The notes under the pieces: generated by a model
What the model was told of the DNA's origin: nothing
Database searches by the model: none
Seen by the model: the letters and a program-made list of their open reading frames with translations, nothing else
Shown here: in pieces, positions 1 to 8,428 of the stretch
How the letters are laid out: each line of letters starts with the position of its first letter
Position numbering within the stretch: position 1 is the first letter of the stretch
Program-made: the position numbers and the translations under genes
Assembly (NCBI GenBank): GCA_031254105.1
Contig: JAIRVB010000044.1
Span: 21,748-85,747, forward strand
DNA: 64,000 nucleotides
Source: Chitinispirillales bacterium
Lineage (GTDB): Bacteria > Fibrobacterota > Chitinivibrionia > Chitinivibrionales > Chitinispirillaceae
Direction: 5' to 3'

Positions 1-28
1 ATAACTTTTTCTTTTAAATCTTCAAAAC

Positions 29-102
29 TACCCCCAGCAAGAATCGAACTTGCGGCACCAGGTTTAGGAAACCTGTGCTCTATCCTACTGAGCTATGGGG
101 GC
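29..102 (-). tRNA. tRNA-Arg (anticodon CCT)
   Basis: Read on the minus strand the sequence folds as a full cloverleaf. A 7-bp acceptor stem begins GCCCCCA (closed by a G-U pair), the D arm contains AGCTCAG, and a 5-bp anticodon stem CAGGT/ACCTG encloses the loop TTCCTAA. The T arm is GCAAG-TTCGATT-CTTGC. The anticodon CCT (plus-strand 66-68) reads AGG, so the tRNA carries arginine. No CCA is encoded. The exact 3' end (discriminator at 29) is inferred from the acceptor pairing. Confidence 0.93.
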
Positions 103-110
103 GAAGCAAA

Positions 111-375
111 TTATAATGTACAATGTACAAATTACAAATAAAAGCAGGAGACTTTGACTATTGACTTGGAAGATGAACTTTCCGCTGCCGGTTATAATCA
201 CTTCTAAAATAATGCTTTTCAAGCGTTATGGCAAGGATTTTATCTCAACCCGAATTTTTTATTTGCAATTTGTACATTGTAATTTGTAAAATTGTGTTTT
301 TTAAGCATTTTTGCGAAGATTTCATCGCAACGCGGATATTTTATTTGTACATTGTACATTGTACATTGTAATTTA
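111..375. repeat. AT-rich spacer with GTACATT repeats
   Basis: The spacer between the tRNA and the regulator holds several copies of TTGTACATTGTAATTTGTA-like sequence in both orientations (around 113-137, 270-292 and 340-375). The last includes three and a half tandem copies of the 7-mer GTACATT at 347-370. No credible gene is present; a minus-strand open frame here consists of this low-complexity sequence. Confidence 0.6.
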
Positions 376-490
376 TAGTATTGTAATTTATAATTTGAAC
401 CGCTGTCATCACTAAAAAAATAAAATATATTTGGATAATGGATGTTTTTTATGTACATTATATAAAATATCTGAAAGGAATTGCCATATC

Positions 491-868
491 ATGACAGTTA
501 ATGAACGTATCAAGCAGCTAAGAAAAGCCCTCGATCTTACTCAGGTTGAATTCGGCAGTAAAATTGGAATTGCCCAAGGACATCTGACAGGACTTGAGAG
601 CGGAAAGAAGCGGATAACTGAAAAGACACTCAAGGTTATCTGTTCGGTTTACGGCACTTCGGAAAAATGGCTTAAGCACAACGAAGGCGAGATGTTTTCC
701 ACGGCTCCGGCAGAGAAGATTGATAAGATCAGCAAAGTCTTCAGCAAGCTGAACAATGAGCTTCAGAATTATGTGGTGCATCAGATAGAAACTCTCATAG
801 AGTTACAATACAAGCAGCAAAGCGCGGCATCAGAAAAACCAAAAAGGCGCAAAAAAAGCAAGGTATAG
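491..868 (+). CDS. XRE-family helix-turn-helix regulator
   Basis: A 125-residue protein with an N-terminal Cro/C1-type helix-turn-helix at about residues 5-60. The segment LTQVEFGSKIGIAQGHLTGL is the HTH core, followed by the typical ESGKKRITEKTL stretch and the GTSEKWL end of the fold. The C-terminal half is a charged helical tail ending in a lysine-rich cluster. I start at the ATG at 491 because AAGGA lies about 10 nt upstream and residue 1 of the fold follows directly; an ATG 60 nt earlier has no ribosome site and would add a non-homologous extension. The target operator is unknown. It stands alone, and such proteins are common as phage-type or stand-alone repressors. Confidence 0.85.
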   Translation: MTVNERIKQLRKALDLTQVEFGSKIGIAQGHLTGLESGKKRITEKTLKVICSVYGTSEKWLKHNEGEMFSTAPAEKIDKISKVFSKLNNELQNYVVHQIETLIELQYKQQSAASEKPKRRKKSKV

Positions 869-1204
869 TTGTTTCGGTTGAGAACCGCTTTCACACGTCC
901 CCCTTGCAAAAACAGGGGGGAGGCTATGTTATTCTTAAAATCTACGAATTAAGGACTAAGAACAGAAAGACGGGTTGATAAGGCAAATAAATCTATGCCT
1001 TTGCAAAGTATATATGAAGAAATTTTCTACAATATATCCTGTTCACGCTAATAATTGCATCAATAATCATCGCGAAAAAAATAAAGCACGAAAATACAAA
1101 ATCTAACTTGTCGTACATCTAACTTGTCGTACCATGTAAAGATTCTGCCAAAACGTTTCAATCGCAGGAAATAGCGCTCAATTCTCATAGGGAAATAGTT
1201 AATT
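869..1204. other. Intergenic, 16-bp direct tandem repeat
   Basis: No gene is visible. A perfect 16-bp tandem duplication ATCTAACTTGTCGTAC occupies 1101-1116 and 1117-1132. The rest is AT-rich sequence without a clear promoter or terminator. Confidence 0.5.
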
Positions 1205-1756
1205 TTATTCAAGCGCGAGTTTCTGCTTTTTGGTATAGCTGTTTTTCGCTGTAGTGAGATTTAAGCGGCGTTGTTCTAATAATGATTTCTCTATAGGGTC
1301 TATGCCGATTGCGCTTAAACTGTTTTTAAGACGTGTACGGTGTCCGGAACAGGCGATATGGAAAGCATCTTTGGGAAACCCTTTAACTCGATATTTAATG
1401 CGATGAGGGTAGCTTTTTTCGACCAACTTATAAACGGAGTGGTTTTCTACAAGATCAAGACAAAGAAAAGCTTCATCAAAACTTTCAATAGCGGATTTAA
1501 GGCTGACCGAAGCGTTTTTGTCTCTTTCATCGCAAAGTTCAAGCTCCTGAGATAAAAAATAGTATTCGGCTAAAAAAATGATTTTAGGTTCAGCGGACAT
1601 TTGCGCCTGCCTGAAAGCGTCAAAAGCCTCGGCAATACCATCTTCGTAAGCGATGCGGCCTTCCTGTTCCTTTCCTCTGACAGCGAAACCTTTGCGGCCA
1701 AAATCAATGTTTACCGCTGCTTCATAAATTCTATTTTCTAAGCCACTCAGATCCAA
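1205..1756 (-). CDS. Unknown protein, downstream partner in two-gene cassette
   Basis: A soluble protein of about 183 residues that I do not recognise. It is helical, mixed in charge and without signal peptide or membrane segment. The reading frame overlaps the 3' end of the upstream gene, so the pair is translationally coupled. A GTG at 1774 would give a 189-residue product. I favour the TTG at 1756 because GGAGG sits 6 nt upstream of it inside the preceding gene, whereas the GTG has no convincing ribosome site. The tight overlap of a small first gene with a larger second one is the layout of many toxin-antitoxin units, but no toxin motif is visible, so that is only an inference. Confidence 0.6.
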   Translation of the reverse strand: MDLSGLENRIYEAAVNIDFGRKGFAVRGKEQEGRIAYEDGIAEAFDAFRQAQMSAEPKIIFLAEYYFLSQELELCDERDKNASVSLKSAIESFDEAFLCLDLVENHSVYKLVEKSYPHRIKYRVKGFPKDAFHIACSGHRTRLKNSLSAIGIDPIEKSLLEQRRLNLTTAKNSYTKKQKLALE

Positions 1757-1964
1757 ACTTAGCCTCCACTTCACTCAAATTCCAACCACTATTTAGAAGA
1801 TGATCGAGACCAAGTTTCTCTTTAGTAACCTTTGCTATGTAGGGAGGCAGGGGAAGTGTTTTCATAAGACGGTCATATCCCTCCCTGTCCCCAGCTTTTT
1901 TTAAAGCTATAGCCCGCATCGAAATATCTAACTTCTCATCTAATGTCATCGTTTCATTAGCCAT
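1731..1964 (-). CDS. Small unknown protein, first gene of two-gene cassette
   Basis: A 77-residue acidic-to-neutral protein, not recognised with confidence. It begins MANETMTLDEKL and has a helix-rich N-terminus followed by the segment KTLPLPPYIAKVTKEKLG, then ends in SEWLRK. The ATG at 1964 is chosen because GGGAGG lies 6 nt upstream. The in-frame start at 2000 would add 12 residues without a ribosome site. The gene ends inside the next one, with an overlap of 26 to 44 nt depending on that gene's start. Its size and position suit an antitoxin-like partner, but no DNA-binding motif is evident. Confidence 0.6.
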   Translation of the reverse strand: MANETMTLDEKLDISMRAIALKKAGDREGYDRLMKTLPLPPYIAKVTKEKLGLDHLLNSGWNLSEVEAKFGSEWLRK

Positions 1965-2252
1965 AAATAACCTCCCAATTGATATTTTACCGATTTCCAA
2001 ACAACCACTGCCAAATACAAATATATATCATGATTTGCAGGATTAGAAGAGACAGGATTAAACACTAATTCCTCCCTGTATCCTGCCAATCCTAAAATCC
2101 AGTACATCCTGATACTTTTTTTATTGCCTTGCTTATGCGGTTAATTATATTAAACAGGCGATAATATAAGAACTATCTCGTGATGGATGATGAATGATTT
2201 TTCGGCAGGTGTACGGGTTGCCACAAATATATCATGGTCGAAGGAGGCTTGC

Positions 2253-3911
2253 ATGACATCTGTTTGCGTCAATAGGATATTCAAAAGTTTTATGGCAGCG
2301 GCGGTCGTTTGCGTTATTTTGCCGATAACTGCGGTGGGACAGACGCAGAGTTGGGATGTCGGTCATCCTGATAATATTGGCGGTGCGGCGAGCGTTAAAG
2401 CTACGCTGGGTGAGAACCGGACGCTGACTATTAGCGGTACGGGAGATATGATGAATTATAGTTCGGGTGATGCCCCTTGGTATAATTCCGGAGCTGTTCT
2501 TACCAATGTAATCATTGAAGATGGCATTACTTCTATCGGAAACTGGGCGTTTTTCGGTTGCAGCGGATTAACCTCTATAACCATTCCTAATAGTTTAACT
2601 TCTATCGGAGACAGGGCGTTTTCCGATTGCAGCGGATTAACCTCTATAACCATTCCTAATAGTGTAACTTCTATCGGAAACTGGGCGTTTTTCGGTTGCA
2701 GCGGATTAACCTCTATAACCATTCCTAATAGTGTAACTTCTATCGGAAACTCGGCGTTTTGGGGTTGCAGCGGATTAACCTCTATAACCATTCCTAATAG
2801 TGTAACTACTATCGGAAACTCGGCGTTTAGAGGTTGCACCAACATAACATCCGTAACTATCAGCGGTACGGGAGATATGATGAATTACCCTTATGGTGGT
2901 GATGAGATCATCCCGTGGTTTAGTTCCAGAGCAGTTCTTACCGATGTGATTATTGAAGATGGCATTACTTCTATCGGAAACTGGGCGTTTTCCGGTTGCA
3001 GCGGTTTAACCTCTATAACCATTCCCAATAGTGTCACTTCTATCGGAGACAGAGCGTTTTCCGGTTGCAGCGGTTTGAATTCAATAACCATTCCTAATAG
3101 TGTCACTTCTATCGGAAGCTCTGCGTTTTCCGGTTGCAGCGGTTTGACTTCGATAACCATTCCTAATAGTGTCACTTCTATCGGAGACGGGGCGTTTTCC
3201 AGCTGCTACAGTTTGACTTCGGTAACCATTCCCAATAGTGTCACTTCTATCGGAGGCTCTGCGTTTTACGGTTGCCGCAGTTTGACTTCGATAACCATTC
3301 CTAATAGTGTAATTACTATCGGAGACAGGGCGTTTGAAGGTTGCAGCGGATTAACTTCGGTAACCAGCTTAAATCCTGCCCCGCCTGAAGTTTCATTTTA
3401 CACGTTTACAGGTGTAAATAAAGAGCTTTGTACCCTTTTTGTCCCGCAGGCCAGTATTTCTGCATACAGAGCGGCTGATGTTTGGAAAGAATTTTTAAAT
3501 TTTAAAGATGCAGAGTCAGTCACCTCAGTATTGTCTCCCGGCCGTGTGATCCCCAAGCCGAAACCAGACGAAGACACTGCGGTAATAGCGCCTGTAAGCG
3601 CGTTTTCAAGCGAGTTCACCGTAGGCCCGAATCCTGTTGCGAAGCAGTCGGGCGAAGTAAAATTCTTCCGCCAAGGCAAAAGCATAAACAACGCGACTCT
3701 TTACATCTACAACGCTTCCGGCAGCCGTGTAAACAAAATCAACATCAGCGACAAGTCAATAGGCAAATCCGACAGACGCGAAGTCGGCAGATGGAATTTG
3801 AAAGATTCCAAAGGCCGTGCTGTTTCGGAAGGAACGTATTTGGTTAAGGGTGTAATTTCCACAAGAGACGGCAAGAGGGAGAAAGTGTCGTTGATTTTAG
3901 GTATACAATAA
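2253..3911 (+). CDS. BspA-like leucine-rich-repeat surface protein
   Basis: A 552-residue secreted protein. Residues 1-30 form a signal peptide: a basic start, the hydrophobic core [16 protein letters not shown], then a cleavage site near GQT. Two blocks, each opening with [10 protein letters not shown] and [10 protein letters not shown], contain five and six units of a 23-residue LRR_5 repeat (consensus [20 protein letters not shown]). After about residue 390 come a linker and a domain of about 95 residues resembling FlgD-Ig/Por secretion tails: FTVGPNPV, a beta-rich middle and the final [19 protein letters not shown]. This tail suggests type IX-like secretion, which is an inference. The start at 2253 has AAGGAGG 5 nt upstream; a frame open from 2187 lacks this. 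BspA-type repeats usually mediate adhesion. The 69-bp repeats are nearly identical, a sign of recent expansion or gene conversion. Confidence 0.85.
   Translation: MTSVCVNRIFKSFMAAAVVCVILPITAVGQTQSWDVGHPDNIGGAASVKATLGENRTLTISGTGDMMNYSSGDAPWYNSGAVLTNVIIEDGITSIGNWAFFGCSGLTSITIPNSLTSIGDRAFSDCSGLTSITIPNSVTSIGNWAFFGCSGLTSITIPNSVTSIGNSAFWGCSGLTSITIPNSVTTIGNSAFRGCTNITSVTISGTGDMMNYPYGGDEIIPWFSSRAVLTDVIIEDGITSIGNWAFSGCSGLTSITIPNSVTSIGDRAFSGCSGLNSITIPNSVTSIGSSAFSGCSGLTSITIPNSVTSIGDGAFSSCYSLTSVTIPNSVTSIGGSAFYGCRSLTSITIPNSVITIGDRAFEGCSGLTSVTSLNPAPPEVSFYTFTGVNKELCTLFVPQASISAYRAADVWKEFLNFKDAESVTSVLSPGRVIPKPKPDEDTAVIAPVSAFSSEFTVGPNPVAKQSGEVKFFRQGKSINNATLYIYNASGSRVNKINISDKSIGKSDRREVGRWNLKDSKGRAVSEGTYLVKGVISTRDGKREKVSLILGIQ
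2520..3365 (+). repeat. 69-bp tandem repeats encoding LRR_5 units
   Basis: Eleven 69-bp units lie in two blocks (about 2520-2860 and 2950-3365), separated by a repeat of the ATTAGCGGTACGGGAGATAT opening segment (2431 and 2861 regions). Within the first block the units differ at only a few positions. A minus-strand frame through the same region is open only because of the repetition and is not a gene. Confidence 0.8.
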
Positions 3912-3982
3912 AAAATGAATGTAAAAATTAACTAATTGTTATGAATGAGATACTTTTACAATAAATAACTTGGGATTATGAT

Positions 3983-4630
3983 ATGTTATACTCAGTCAAC
4001 AATTATAAATTGGAACCGATGCCATTCAAAGGTATTGATGGAAAAGAAAAAGATCTTGAGAACTTAATCGTAGAAAATTTACAGCAGCTTTCTTGTGATG
4101 AGTTTAGTCTTATGCCCATATTTCAAGAACGACAGTGGCAAAAAGAACCAGACATTGTGGCTTTGGATTGTAAAGGGAATCTTGTTATTTTTGAATTAAA
4201 GCGTTATTGCGCTGATGAAGATGCTACGCTACAAATTATACGTTATGCACAAGAATATGGACAAATGACCTATTTTGAATTAGAGAATGAGTATAAAAAA
4301 TATAAAGGGAAGGCTGAGATTCTTTTATCAGAAGCTCACCGTGATGCTTTCCAATTGGAAGAACGTTTGTCGCCAGAAGTATTCAATCGTAAACAGCGTC
4401 TGATTATTATTGGTAACTCATCTAATGAAAAATTAATAAAAGCAGTTGAATATTGGCGAGTACAGGGTTTGGACATAGATTTTATCCCGTATAGATTTTA
4501 TGAGATTGGCAAAGAAACATACTTTGAGTTCTTCACAAAACCGTATGATGAACATTTGAACCCTGCTGATCGAAAAGGTATCATCTTTGATTCAAATAAA
4601 TCATATGATGATGATGAAATTTGTATTTGA
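3983..4630 (+). CDS. NucS-like (DUF91) nuclease domain, N-terminal part of split gene
   Basis: A 215-residue product with a PD-(D/E)xK nuclease core related to endonuclease NucS/DUF91. Residues about 25-75 contain the acid and lysine motif: EPDIVALD followed by VIFELKRY, giving the D...ExK catalytic pattern. A helical segment YAQEYGQMTYFEL follows. The frame stops at TGA 4628-4630. After one further codon an ATG opens the same frame, and the next 134 residues look like the missing C-terminal domain. I therefore read 3983-5038 as one ancestral gene of about 350 codons interrupted by a nonsense mutation, probably TGG to TGA. The N-terminal part keeps the catalytic residues and might still be active. 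Intact NucS-type proteins cleave mismatched or branched DNA. Confidence 0.7.
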   Translation: MLYSVNNYKLEPMPFKGIDGKEKDLENLIVENLQQLSCDEFSLMPIFQERQWQKEPDIVALDCKGNLVIFELKRYCADEDATLQIIRYAQEYGQMTYFELENEYKKYKGKAEILLSEAHRDAFQLEERLSPEVFNRKQRLIIIGNSSNEKLIKAVEYWRVQGLDIDFIPYRFYEIGKETYFEFFTKPYDEHLNPADRKGIIFDSNKSYDDDEICI

Positions 4631-4633
4631 GAT

Positions 4634-5038
4634 ATGCTTAAAGGGAATAAAGTCAGCGCTTACGGTGGTGTAAAAGATTGTGTAGATCGGTTTAAAAAAG
4701 ATGATTATGTGCTGCTGTACTACGCAGGAAAAGGTGTTGTTGCTGTGGGCAAAATAACATCCTCAAAGAGTGAGGCATTTTATAATGAAGAGTATAAAGA
4801 AGAAGAAAAGTATCAAAAAGTTGAATGGCTTGTCCCCAAAAATTTACCGGCATGTACGGAAGAATTATGTTTTGTGAAACCCTCTGAACTCAAAATGGAA
4901 CTTGGACACGGGTTCTTTTACGCAAGTACAGCTAAGACACCTTATTTGTCAATGGATGAATCTGAAAGGATAAGGCAGTTTTTAGGAGAAAAATATATCC
5001 CACAAAACCAAACCGCCGGGGCCATACCAACGGTTTAA
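4634..5038 (+). CDS. C-terminal PUA/EVE-like domain of the split NucS-like gene
   Basis: A 134-residue frame in phase with the preceding gene, separated from it by a stop codon and one sense codon. It begins MLKGNKVSAYGG and contains DDYVLLYYAGKGVVAVGKI, the pattern of a small EVE/PUA-like beta-barrel that often follows DUF91 domains. No ribosome-binding site stands before its ATG (the upstream bases are GTATTTGAGAT), so independent translation is doubtful. It is best read as the detached end of the gene starting at 3983. Readthrough of the TGA is possible but nothing supports it. Confidence 0.6.
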   Translation: MLKGNKVSAYGGVKDCVDRFKKDDYVLLYYAGKGVVAVGKITSSKSEAFYNEEYKEEEKYQKVEWLVPKNLPACTEELCFVKPSELKMELGHGFFYASTAKTPYLSMDESERIRQFLGEKYIPQNQTAGAIPTV

Positions 5039-5272
5039 GATACTCTACGTTTGGGGAGTCCCTTTACAAGAGGACTCCCAGCTAAATTACATTCATAGAG
5101 GCCAGGTGTGTAACCACCCCTCGTCAGCACACGCAGACAACACCCCCAAACATACCCGCAGTCTGCGCAGCACCTGATTAACAACAGGTTACACAGTATT
5201 ACCAATTAAAAAAGAGAGCGAGAACCGCAATCAAAGGCTGGGCGCACCCCTGTTGCGCGCCACCCACCAGAC
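5039..5272. other. Intergenic region, no gene seen
   Basis: This stretch holds no open frame with coding character. It starts with the near-palindrome GGGGAGTCCC and AGGACTCCC around 5052-5080, which could form a weak hairpin after the split nuclease gene. A minus-strand frame crossing it is an antisense artefact. Confidence 0.4.
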
Positions 5273-5395
5273 TTTGAGGAGTACGGCAAAGCGATAAAAA
5301 CAGGCTGCGGTAAAAATCCTGTAATCTCCGTTGACATAGACATTCCGGACGAGAATCTTGCTAAAGAGATACGGGAGATGGTTTCAGAAATATAA
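5273..5395 (+). pseudogene. Orphan C-terminal coding remnant
   Basis: The frame reads FEEYGKAIKTGCGKN, then VDIDIPDENLAKEIREM, and stops at TAA 5393-5395. It has no start codon and runs upstream into non-coding sequence. The codon pattern looks like true coding sequence, but the family is not recognised. It abuts the NlpC/P60 remnant in a different frame, so two broken genes were joined here. Confidence 0.4.
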
Positions 5396-5627
5396 AAACA
5401 ATAACGTGAAACCGGAAAATGCAAAATTCGGCGATTTGATTTTCTTTTACGATGATAAGAAGAAAGGGATAATCGGTCACGTTGGAATTGTCGAGAGATT
5501 AAACGAAAATGGCGAGGCGGTGTTTGTTCATTCGTCAAGAGGAAGAAAAGGAATGGGAAGCGATATGTTGACAAAAGCCTCTTATTGGGGATTAAATTTC
5601 GCCGGAATCAAGAGAGTGGTGAGTTGA
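5358..5627 (+). pseudogene. C-terminal fragment of an NlpC/P60-family hydrolase
   Basis: The frame carries the second half of an NlpC/P60 papain-like fold: KFGDLIFFYDD, then GHVGIVERLNENGE with the catalytic histidine, then FVHSSRGRKG. The N-terminal half with the catalytic cysteine is missing, and the first ~12 codons belong to the unrelated upstream remnant. Intact members cleave peptidoglycan cross-linking peptides. This copy cannot be active because the cysteine nucleophile is absent. Confidence 0.65.
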
Positions 5628-5715
5628 GCAAGGGATGAATATAAAACTATCAAATATAAATAATAAAGGGTAAAAACTATTTCATCGAATAATAGAAAGG
5701 GAATTCTGAAAAACT

Positions 5716-5799
5716 TTATTGCATCAGGTGTTTGACATTTCCCCGCTGACTCGGCAAATACTTCGAAATTCTATCGAATTGTTTTTTGGTGAGTTTCAT
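5716..5799 (-). pseudogene. IS5-family transposase N-terminal remnant
   Basis: A 27-codon frame starting MKLTKKQFDRISKYLPSQRG matches the opening of IS5-type (DUF4096) transposases, which begin with this helix and the LP.QRGNVK motif. It then stops, with the DDE catalytic domain absent. No terminal inverted repeats are visible around it. It is a leftover of a decayed insertion sequence between the NlpC remnant and the flagellar cluster. Confidence 0.6.
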
Positions 5800-5872
5800 A
5801 CAAACAATTATATCACTGTAACAAAATAGTTTCAACTGTGTGAACAGACTATAATTAGGCTGTACTACATTA

Positions 5873-6787
5873 TCACAATTCACTATCATCATCCTGCACA
5901 AACGATACGAAATTCTCTGTTTTATCCAGCTCCGCAAGCAGATCGGACTGCAGCTGGGGAAGATCGGGTTCATCTATGGGTATAGCGGCTTTTGAGAAAA
6001 TATCCCAAAGCCGCTCGTCATATTCAGGCAGGACGCTTCTTCCTGAGTTTCCCATACCTATGCGGTGACATAAAAGATCGGCAACTGTGATGAGCGCCAC
6101 AAACGCTGGATCGGCGGAAGCGTTCCATGGCTGGTGATGATTCTTGACAGTATCGCAAATTATCGCGGGTAAATTCCATTTTTCGGCAAGCCAAGCCCCT
6201 ATTTCACCATGACTCACCCCCAGATTTTCCATCTCAGCGCTTTCAAGACCGCATTCCTTCGCTTGCTTAAGTACATTTAAAAAATCATCCCCGAAATACT
6301 GATTAAGGATTATCTTGCCCATATCGTGAAGAAGTCCGGCCACATAAGCTTCACCGGAAAAACGGGAACCGCTGTTTCTGGAGAGCATTCTGCTTGCAAC
6401 GCCGCAGGCGGCGCTGTGTTCCCAGAACTTGACAGCGTCAAAGTCGCTTACGGCCGGTGATGGTTTTTTAAATACATCTATTACTGAGAACCCAAACACC
6501 AGCTCCTTTACAGTGTTAAACCCAAGCACCATAATGGCCATGTTAACTGTTGATATTTCTCTCTGGTAACCATAACAGGGAGTGTTTGCGTACTTAAGCA
6601 ACTTTGCCGTAAGCGCCTGATCCGAGGAGATAAGACGCGCAAGCGTATCGGCTGAGGCCTTGCGGTTGTCAATAACTTTGAGCATCTTTGACACTACTGT
6701 CGGTAAAGTAGGCAGCACCGGAACGCTCTGGGTTACCCGCCTGATGCTTTCGATATCCGCTTTTTTTGTTGCGCCGTTATATTTCAT
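5873..6787 (-). CDS. HDOD-domain signalling protein
   Basis: A 304-residue protein with an HDOD domain (metal-dependent-hydrolase-related output fold) over about residues 20-220. Visible landmarks are LPTLPTVVSKMLKVI at the start, AVYVAGLLHDMGKIIL-like sequence (AGLLHDMGKIIL) in the middle and VKNHHQP near residue 215. HDOD proteins generally lack the full HD-hydrolase metal set and act in signalling, often in control of motility or c-di-GMP-linked behaviour. It lies at the 3' end of the flagellar genes, about 300 nt after the small protein gene, so a role in motility control is plausible but inferred. The ATG at 6787 is preceded by AGGAAG. Confidence 0.85.
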   Translation of the reverse strand: MKYNGATKKADIESIRRVTQSVPVLPTLPTVVSKMLKVIDNRKASADTLARLISSDQALTAKLLKYANTPCYGYQREISTVNMAIMVLGFNTVKELVFGFSVIDVFKKPSPAVSDFDAVKFWEHSAACGVASRMLSRNSGSRFSGEAYVAGLLHDMGKIILNQYFGDDFLNVLKQAKECGLESAEMENLGVSHGEIGAWLAEKWNLPAIICDTVKNHHQPWNASADPAFVALITVADLLCHRIGMGNSGRSVLPEYDERLWDIFSKAAIPIDEPDLPQLQSDLLAELDKTENFVSFVQDDDSEL

Positions 6788-7050
6788 TCTAAAAATTCTT
6801 CCTAATCATGCGTAATGACTATTAATCGTTCCCTTTGGGGTATTCTGTTAATCCATACCGCGCGGTTAGCGGCCGCCTGTTTTTTATTTGAGAATGAAAA
6901 GAGTGCGTCGCGCGCAACGGCCTCTGCCGGACATTCCCGTTTTCCATTTTTATTTGTGCCGGCGCTCTTCGCTGACACATTTATACGCATTGACGGTTTA
7001 TGCATGGGTATTTACGCAGAACTTGTGCATATTTTGTCTGAATTAAGAGA
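6788..7050. other. Spacer before HDOD gene, no gene supported
   Basis: Open frames on both strands exist here (for example 6815-7093 plus) but lack a ribosome site and recognisable sequence. The region presumably contains the HDOD gene promoter, which I cannot pinpoint. Confidence 0.4.
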
Positions 7051-7070
7051 GGGCGGTCAACAACCGCCCG
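7051..7070. terminator. GGGCGG hairpin after flagellar small gene
   Basis: GGGCGGT-CAACA-ACCGCCC forms a perfect 7-bp stem, 12 nt beyond the stop of the minus-strand gene at 7082. No U-tract follows, so it may be a Rho-dependent or mRNA 3'-end hairpin. The same kind of hairpin lies after several other genes in the window. Confidence 0.5.
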
Positions 7071-7081
7071 CTACTATGGCG

Positions 7082-7408
7082 TTACGCCTTTAAATCCAAA
7101 AATCTGCCATTTTCTGACATAACCATTCCGCCTGTGTCTGCCAACACCTCCCCGCCGTCTTCTTCCTGTTCCTGCTGTTTTGATTTTTTCCGGCCGCGGT
7201 GTTTTTCTTTTTTTTCATCCTTTGCGTCGACTATTCTGCCTTCAGCCTGATCGGCTTCAGCAGGCGCTTTCATCTGACGGTCAAAACGGTCGCGCTCCTC
7301 ATCGGAATTTTGCTGTTGGTGAACCACCGGCGCGCGCTGAGCATCCGACTGCTGATGGCTGACAGCAGGCATATTTACAACCGGAATGTTAACATTCACA
7401 CTGTTCAT
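7082..7408 (-). CDS. Small low-complexity protein in flagellar operon
   Basis: A 108-residue hydrophilic protein with no recognised family. It starts MNSVNVNIPVVNMPAVSHQQ and has a Gln/Asp/Arg-rich middle, a Lys-rich segment (about residues 60-85) and the end GRFLDLKA. The start at 7408 is chosen because GGAGAGGAG precedes it; the frame is open 20 codons further upstream, but that stretch is AT-rich and without a ribosome site. It follows fliA by 140 nt on the same strand. Its conserved-looking tail (MVMSENGRFLDLKA) resembles the ends of small proteins encoded beside flagellar sigma genes, but this is only an impression. Confidence 0.6.
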   Translation of the reverse strand: MNSVNVNIPVVNMPAVSHQQSDAQRAPVVHQQQNSDEERDRFDRQMKAPAEADQAEGRIVDAKDEKKEKHRGRKKSKQQEQEEDGGEVLADTGGMVMSENGRFLDLKA

Positions 7409-7549
7409 AAGCGCACTCCTCTCCTCATTAATGAAGAAATAATAATGCAGAATGCAAAAATAAAACAAGCCGCGATTGATAGAATTTCTTTTTTATATTA
7501 TAAAATGTTTTTGACCTGTCTTTGAATTATTATTTCTGCACAGCCTTAT

Positions 7550-8314
7550 TTAAACATCTATCTTTTGAAGCAGCCTTGAGCGCAGCTTCAGTATAGCTTT
7601 GGAGTGAATCTGGCTTACACGGCTTTCCGTTAAGTTAAGCACCACTCCGATCTCCTTAAGTGTGAGCTCCTCGTAATGGTAAAGAGCTACTACAAGCCGT
7701 TCGTTTTCCGGCAAATCGCCGATAGCTCCTTTCAGAATATCTTTAATCTCCTTATAGCCCAGCTCCTTGAGAGGACTTGGACTTGAGCCGTCCTCTATCC
7801 GGTCAAAGAGCTTTATCTCCCTTGAGTCTGAATCTATATCAGACATACTTTCGTCAAGAGAGACAATCGTCGCAGGGGTGACTTCCGCAAGCAGATCTTC
7901 ATACTCCTCGATACTTACTCCCAGCTCCTCGCATATTTCATCATCATAGGGAGAGCGGCCAAGCTTATTCTCAAGTTTTGAAAACACCCGCTGAAGGTCA
8001 CGAGATTTTTGCCTGACCGAACGGGGCACCCAATCAAGCGCCCTAAGCTCATCAAGAACCGCGCCGCGGATTTTATGACCCGCGTAAGTTTCAAACTTAA
8101 ATCCGCGCTCCGGTTCAAATGTCTCTACCGCCTTAATAAGCCCGATAATTCCTGAACTGTACAGGTCGTCGCGATCTACCGAAGGGGGCAGATTCACCGC
8201 GAGCCGCAGAGTAATGTACTTCACCAGATGTGCGTATTCCACCAGCAGTTTGTCCTTGGCAACCTTCGAACCGGTCTCCCTGAACTCACGCCACAGGTTT
8301 TCTAATCCTGACAT
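7550..8314 (-). CDS. fliA: RNA polymerase sigma factor FliA (sigma-28)
   Basis: A 254-residue sigma-70-family factor of the FliA/WhiG type. Region 2 covers roughly residues 20-95, with DRDDLYSSGIIGLIKAVE and the -10-binding segment FETYAGHKIRGAVLDELRAL. It is followed by DWVPRSVRQKSRDL, a hallmark of this subgroup. Region 3 follows, and region 4 ends with the helix-turn-helix LTLKEIGVVLNLTESRVSQI. Length matches the family. It directs RNA polymerase to late flagellar and chemotaxis promoters. It sits in the minus-strand run flhA-flhF-flhG-membrane protein-fliA, the usual order in many polar- or periplasmic-flagellated bacteria. AGAGGT precedes the ATG at 8314. Confidence 0.95.
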   Translation of the reverse strand: MSGLENLWREFRETGSKVAKDKLLVEYAHLVKYITLRLAVNLPPSVDRDDLYSSGIIGLIKAVETFEPERGFKFETYAGHKIRGAVLDELRALDWVPRSVRQKSRDLQRVFSKLENKLGRSPYDDEICEELGVSIEEYEDLLAEVTPATIVSLDESMSDIDSDSREIKLFDRIEDGSSPSPLKELGYKEIKDILKGAIGDLPENERLVVALYHYEELTLKEIGVVLNLTESRVSQIHSKAILKLRSRLLQKIDV

Positions 8315-8399
8315 CCGCTACCTCTTTTACACATTTTAAATCACCCCACACTGGCAAATCTTATTTGCCCAAACATACCTCACCCGCATTTAGAAAGCT

Positions 8400-8416
8400 G
8401 GCGGCTGATAGCCGCC
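8400..8416. terminator. GGCGGC hairpin 3' of membrane-protein gene
   Basis: GGCGGCT-GAT-AGCCGCC forms a perfect 7-bp stem with a 3-nt loop, 12 nt beyond the stop of the minus-strand gene at 8429. It lacks a U-tract and belongs to the same recurring family as the hairpins at 7051, 28383, 32222 and 59685. Confidence 0.5.
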
Positions 8417-8428
8417 CCTGCAATGCCA

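Noticed and set aside
2456..3175. Minus-strand repetitive frames opposite the LRR gene
   Set aside because: They are antisense reflections of the 69-bp repeats; the plus-strand gene has signal peptide, ribosome site and known domain.
4628..4630. TGA read as tryptophan in an alternative genetic code
   Set aside because: TGA ends several well-conserved genes here at the expected length (for example flhF and proC-like neighbours), and no conserved protein needs TGA as a sense codon.
6815..7093. Plus-strand 92-codon frame between HDOD and flagellar small gene
   Set aside because: No ribosome site, no recognisable sequence, and it runs over the hairpin at 7051 into the end of the opposite gene.
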